Shown here: positions 31,164 to 33,269 of the stretch, in pieces
How the letters are laid out: each line of letters begins with the position of its first letter
Position numbering within the stretch: position 1 is the stretch's first letter
Source: Marinobacterium arenosum
GTDB taxonomy: Bacteria; Pseudomonadota; Gammaproteobacteria; Pseudomonadales; Balneatricaceae
Assembly: GCF_019795155.1 (NCBI RefSeq)
Contig: NZ_JAILYN010000050.1
Coordinates: forward strand, 1-33,269
DNA: 33,269 nucleotides
Direction: 5' to 3'
Notes under the pieces: generated by a model
Seen by the model: the letters and a program-made list of their open reading frames with translations, nothing else
Databases searched by the model: none
Told to the model about the DNA's origin: nothing
Position numbers and translations under genes: made by a program

Positions 31164-31976
31164 TTGGCCAAAATCATTGTTGTAACCTCCGGTAAAGGTG
31201 GGGTCGGCAAAACGACAAGCAGTGCTGCGATCGCCACCGGTCTGGCACTGAGCGGATTCAAAACCGTTGTCATCGATTTCGATGTGGGCCTGCGTAACCT
31301 GGATCTGATCATGGGCTGCGAACGCCGCGTGGTGTACGACTTCGTCAATGTGATCAAGCAGGAAGCGACCCTCAACCAGGCCCTGATCAAGGACAAGCGC
31401 ACCAGCGACCTGTACATCCTGCCGGCGTCCCAGACCCGCGATAAGGATGCGCTGACCCAGGAAGGGGTCGAAGCGGTGCTGAACGAGCTGGCGGAAACCT
31501 TCGACTACATCATCTGCGACTCCCCGGCCGGCATCGAGAAAGGCGCCCAGATGGCACTGTACTTCGCCGACGCGGCGATCGTGGTAACCAACCCGGAAGT
31601 CTCCTCGGTACGTGACTCCGACCGAATTCTGGGCATCCTGCAGAGCAAGTCGCGCCGTGCCGAGCGGGGCGAAGCACCGGTCGAGGAGCACCTGCTGCTG
31701 ACCCGCTACAACCCGGAGCGGGTCCAGGCCGGCGAGATGCTCAGCGTTGCCGACGTCGAGGAGATCCTGGCGATCCCGCTGCTGGGGGTGATTCCAGAAT
31801 CCGAAGCCGTGCTGAAGGCTTCCAACCAGGGTACCCCGGTGATCCTGGACCAGGCGTCCGAAGCCGGCCAGGCTTACCAGGACGCCGTACAGCGCCTGCT
31901 GGGCGGTCAGCTGGAGCACCGCTTCCTGGAAGTGCAGAAAAAAGGTTTCTTCCAACGGCTGCTGGGAGCTAAGTAA
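31164..31976 (+). CDS. minD: Septum site-determining ATPase MinD
   Basis: The 270-residue protein has the deviant Walker [11 protein letters not shown] (9-18), [10 protein letters not shown] (39-48), Walker B-type [10 protein letters not shown] and a C-terminal amphipathic helix ([12 protein letters not shown], 259-270) that binds the membrane when ATP-bound. It recruits MinC to the membrane and oscillates under MinE. The start is TTG with TAGGAG 7 bases upstream. Its TAA overlaps the minE ATG by one base, so minD and minE are translationally coupled. Confidence 0.97.
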   Translation: MAKIIVVTSGKGGVGKTTSSAAIATGLALSGFKTVVIDFDVGLRNLDLIMGCERRVVYDFVNVIKQEATLNQALIKDKRTSDLYILPASQTRDKDALTQEGVEAVLNELAETFDYIICDSPAGIEKGAQMALYFADAAIVVTNPEVSSVRDSDRILGILQSKSRRAERGEAPVEEHLLLTRYNPERVQAGEMLSVADVEEILAIPLLGVIPESEAVLKASNQGTPVILDQASEAGQAYQDAVQRLLGGQLEHRFLEVQKKGFFQRLLGAK

Positions 31977-32227
31977 TGAGTTTTTTCGACTACTTCCGCA
32001 GCAAGAAGCAGCCGACATCCGCCTCCGTCGCCAAGGAACGGCTGCAGATCATCGTCGCCCATGAGCGTGGTAAACGCGCACAGCCGGACTACCTGCCGCA
32101 GATGCAGCAGGAGATCATCGAGGTGATCAAGAAATACGTGGCAATCGATCAGGACCAGGTCAATATCCAGCTCGACAACAACGAGAACTGCTCGGTACTG
32201 GAACTGAACGTTACCCTGCCCGACTGA
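31976..32227 (+). CDS. minE: Cell division topological specificity factor MinE
   Basis: The 83-residue protein begins [12 protein letters not shown], the membrane-targeting helix. It is followed by the MinD-contact region [14 protein letters not shown] (20-33) and the dimer domain, rich in [11 protein letters not shown] and LELNVTLP. It stimulates MinD ATPase and drives the pole-to-pole oscillation. It overlaps minD by one base, and a hairpin follows. Confidence 0.96.
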   Translation: MSFFDYFRSKKQPTSASVAKERLQIIVAHERGKRAQPDYLPQMQQEIIEVIKKYVAIDQDQVNIQLDNNENCSVLELNVTLPD

Positions 32228-32241
32228 TCTCTATTTTCATA

Positions 32242-32265
32242 GCCGCCCGGCAACTGCCGGGCGGC
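32242..32265 (+). terminator. Terminator hairpin of the min operon
   Basis: GCCGCCCGGC (32242-32251) pairs with GCCGGGCGGC (32256-32265) around a 4-nt loop. A short T/C-rich tract (TTCTTTGCCTTCC) follows. It lies 14 bp after the minE stop. Confidence 0.78.
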
Positions 32266-32445
32266 GGCAATTCTTTGCCTTCCTCTCCTCTTACTTCCCT
32301 GCCATATATCGTCCACCACCCGCTAACCAATTGAAAACTTGGTATTTTTATAACGCGCACAAGCTGGCACGAAACCTGCATTGCATATTAAACAGCTAAG
32401 AAGTAAAAAACCGCTATCTGAACTAAGGACAGGATCAGCAGATCG

Positions 32446-33084
32446 ATGTACACCAACAGCGCCACCGGCCCCCTCAATACCGCGACCAACAGCACCACAT
32501 CCACCGGCAATACAGCGGCAGTCGGAAACAGCTCGAACGACCAGAATCAGGACGACAATACGGCGGCCACCACCCGCTTCTCCAGCCGGGCGGAAAAGTT
32601 CGCGGCGCTGAACAAGGAGTTTTCCATCAGCAACAACCCGTCGTTCAAGGTTACCCCGAACTTTATCAACCGGTTGCAGGAGTATGGCCTGATCAGCGCG
32701 CAGGATGCCCAAACGCTGGGCTTCAGTGACAGCGACGATAGCGCGGGCGGCACGCTGGGCGAACTGAGCGACTTTATCGACCGGTTCAGCGACAAGCTGA
32801 AACAGACGCACGGCAACGATGGCATCCTGACCACCCTGAGCAACGCCCGCGGCATCATCAACAATTTCGATGGTTCGCTGTCGAAGAGCTTCCCGGCGGA
32901 TATCAACACCACCGCGGCGGAGATCCACCAGTACCTGAACAGCAATGGTGACAACCTGAGTGACAGCGAGCACAGCTCGCTCAGCCAGCTGGAGAAAGCG
33001 CTGACCATCGCCGACAAGCTGAACCCGACCAGCCGCACCTCGGACAATATCAACCGCTATATGGCGATTGCCGGCGGGTTTTAA
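32446..33084 (+). CDS. Uncharacterised Asn/Thr/Ser-rich protein
   Basis: The 212-residue protein starts with about 45 residues rich in Thr, Asn and Ser (TNSATGPLNTATNSTTSTG...), then a more ordered part with FSSRAEKFAALNKEFSISNN, and a helical C-terminal half (LGELSDFIDRFSDKLKQTH; LSQLEKALTIADKL). There is no signal peptide or membrane segment, and no family is recognised. AAGGA/AGGAT lies about 10 to 18 bases before the ATG. The codon pattern on the plus strand favours a real gene, but an unusual-protein or mobile-element-cargo origin is possible because an IS110 end lies 100 bp away. Confidence 0.62.
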   Translation: MYTNSATGPLNTATNSTTSTGNTAAVGNSSNDQNQDDNTAATTRFSSRAEKFAALNKEFSISNNPSFKVTPNFINRLQEYGLISAQDAQTLGFSDSDDSAGGTLGELSDFIDRFSDKLKQTHGNDGILTTLSNARGIINNFDGSLSKSFPADINTTAAEIHQYLNSNGDNLSDSEHSSLSQLEKALTIADKLNPTSRTSDNINRYMAIAGGF

Positions 33085-33168
33085 TTGCATCTGCCAACTC
33101 GCGCTACCCAAGGACATACCAAGCGCGCTGCTACAAGAGCTCCGAGCTTCGTAGATACCATCTCTCGA

Positions 33169-33208
33169 TTCCGGCCACAACGGCCTTTTACGGCAGTTGT
33201 GGTTGGAA
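33169..33208. repeat. Imperfect inverted repeat at the IS110-family end
   Basis: TTCCGGCCACAAC (33169-33181) and GTTGTGGTTGGAA (33196-33208) match at 11 of 13 positions around a 14-nt loop that contains the transposase stop codon. It could be a subterminal repeat of the element or a terminator. The gap 33085-33168 holds nothing else I can support. Confidence 0.5.
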
Positions 33209-33268
33209 TTCTTGCTGGTTTTTCACCACACCGAAACAGATGTGTACCAGCTTGCGCATGGCGGCGCC
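33188..33268 (-). CDS. IS110-family transposase, C-terminal fragment (cut by window edge)
   Basis: On the minus strand an open frame enters from the right edge and ends TAA at 33188-33190, giving 26 residues. It contains AAMRKLVHICFGVVKN, typical of the C-terminus of IS110/IS116/IS902-type transposases with a DEDD-type catalytic core upstream. The rest is outside the window, so whether the element is whole cannot be seen. Confidence 0.72.
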   Translation of the reverse strand, partial: GAAMRKLVHICFGVVKNQQEFQPQLP

Positions 33269-33269
33269 C

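Noticed and set aside
1-33269. tRNA, rRNA or phage integration site
   Set aside because: No cloverleaf-like arms, CCA ends, rRNA segments, integrase gene or flanking direct repeats were seen by eye; a covariance-model scan would settle it.

Overview
The window looks like chromosomal DNA of a GC-rich (roughly 60% GC by eye) free-living gammaproteobacterium. The pointers are a minCDE cluster, mtgA, the mrp/apbC-dcd pairing familiar from pseudomonad-type genomes, a DUF5062-like gene, a long-chain flavodoxin with a Fur-like box, and a fused LplT-PlsC-acyl-ACP synthetase. A marine or environmental lineage is likely, but the genus cannot be fixed from sequence alone. Both edges are cut inside insertion sequences: an IS30-family transposase tail on the left and an IS110-family transposase tail on the right. 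This is what an assembly broken at repeats would look like.

Layout. Positions 1-4531 are an accessory-looking stretch of mostly minus-strand single genes: FMN reductase, GNAT acetyltransferase, a tautomerase-type isomerase, a DUF488 protein, an orphan glycine-betaine-type binding protein and an ICMT-like membrane methyltransferase. A hairpin-rich repeat element lies at 2776-2869. Positions 4647-9316 run on the plus strand: a GreA-C-like protein overlapping an HD phosphohydrolase, a DUF2252 protein, and a PAS-GGDEF-EAL c-di-GMP protein. Positions 9679-12627 carry a secreted CHRD protein, an AraC regulator with a GyrI-like sensor domain, and a secreted alpha/beta hydrolase. A membrane gate protein with a divergent Lrp regulator and a small RcnB-like exported protein follow.

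Positions 14804-17507 hold the clearest functional system: arsR, an arsenate-associated GAPDH and arsJ on the minus strand. The GAPDH would make 1-arseno-3-phosphoglycerate and ArsJ would export it. The promoter has a clear -35/-10 pair with an inverted repeat lying over it. The block ends upstream at a perfect 30-bp palindrome. Next come an MFS transporter, an unrecognised protein with an internal duplication, a previously unlisted 23-codon ORF with a good ribosome binding site, another uncharacterised protein, dcd, a Fur-box-preceded flavodoxin and the Fe-S carrier ApbC/Mrp.

Positions 23777-27985 form a lipid-remodelling operon. A TetR repressor is followed by the 1153-residue fused Aas-type protein. 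Three copies of a TTAAACAGYGTTTAA-like operator lie upstream, one exactly filling the 17-bp promoter spacer, and six perfect 7-bp tandem repeats abut them. Positions 28183-32265 are cell-envelope and division genes: mtgA, a DUF5062-like protein, a TSUP permease, and minC, minD and minE. minC and minD are separated by an unusually long AT-richer gap. An Asn/Thr/Ser-rich unknown protein precedes the IS110 remnant.

No rRNA, tRNA or CRISPR array was recognised. The most promising items for follow-up are the operator cluster plus 7-bp tandem repeat at 27861-27985, the small ORF at 20365-20436, the duplicated unknown protein at 19439-20236 and the hairpin element at 2776-2869.
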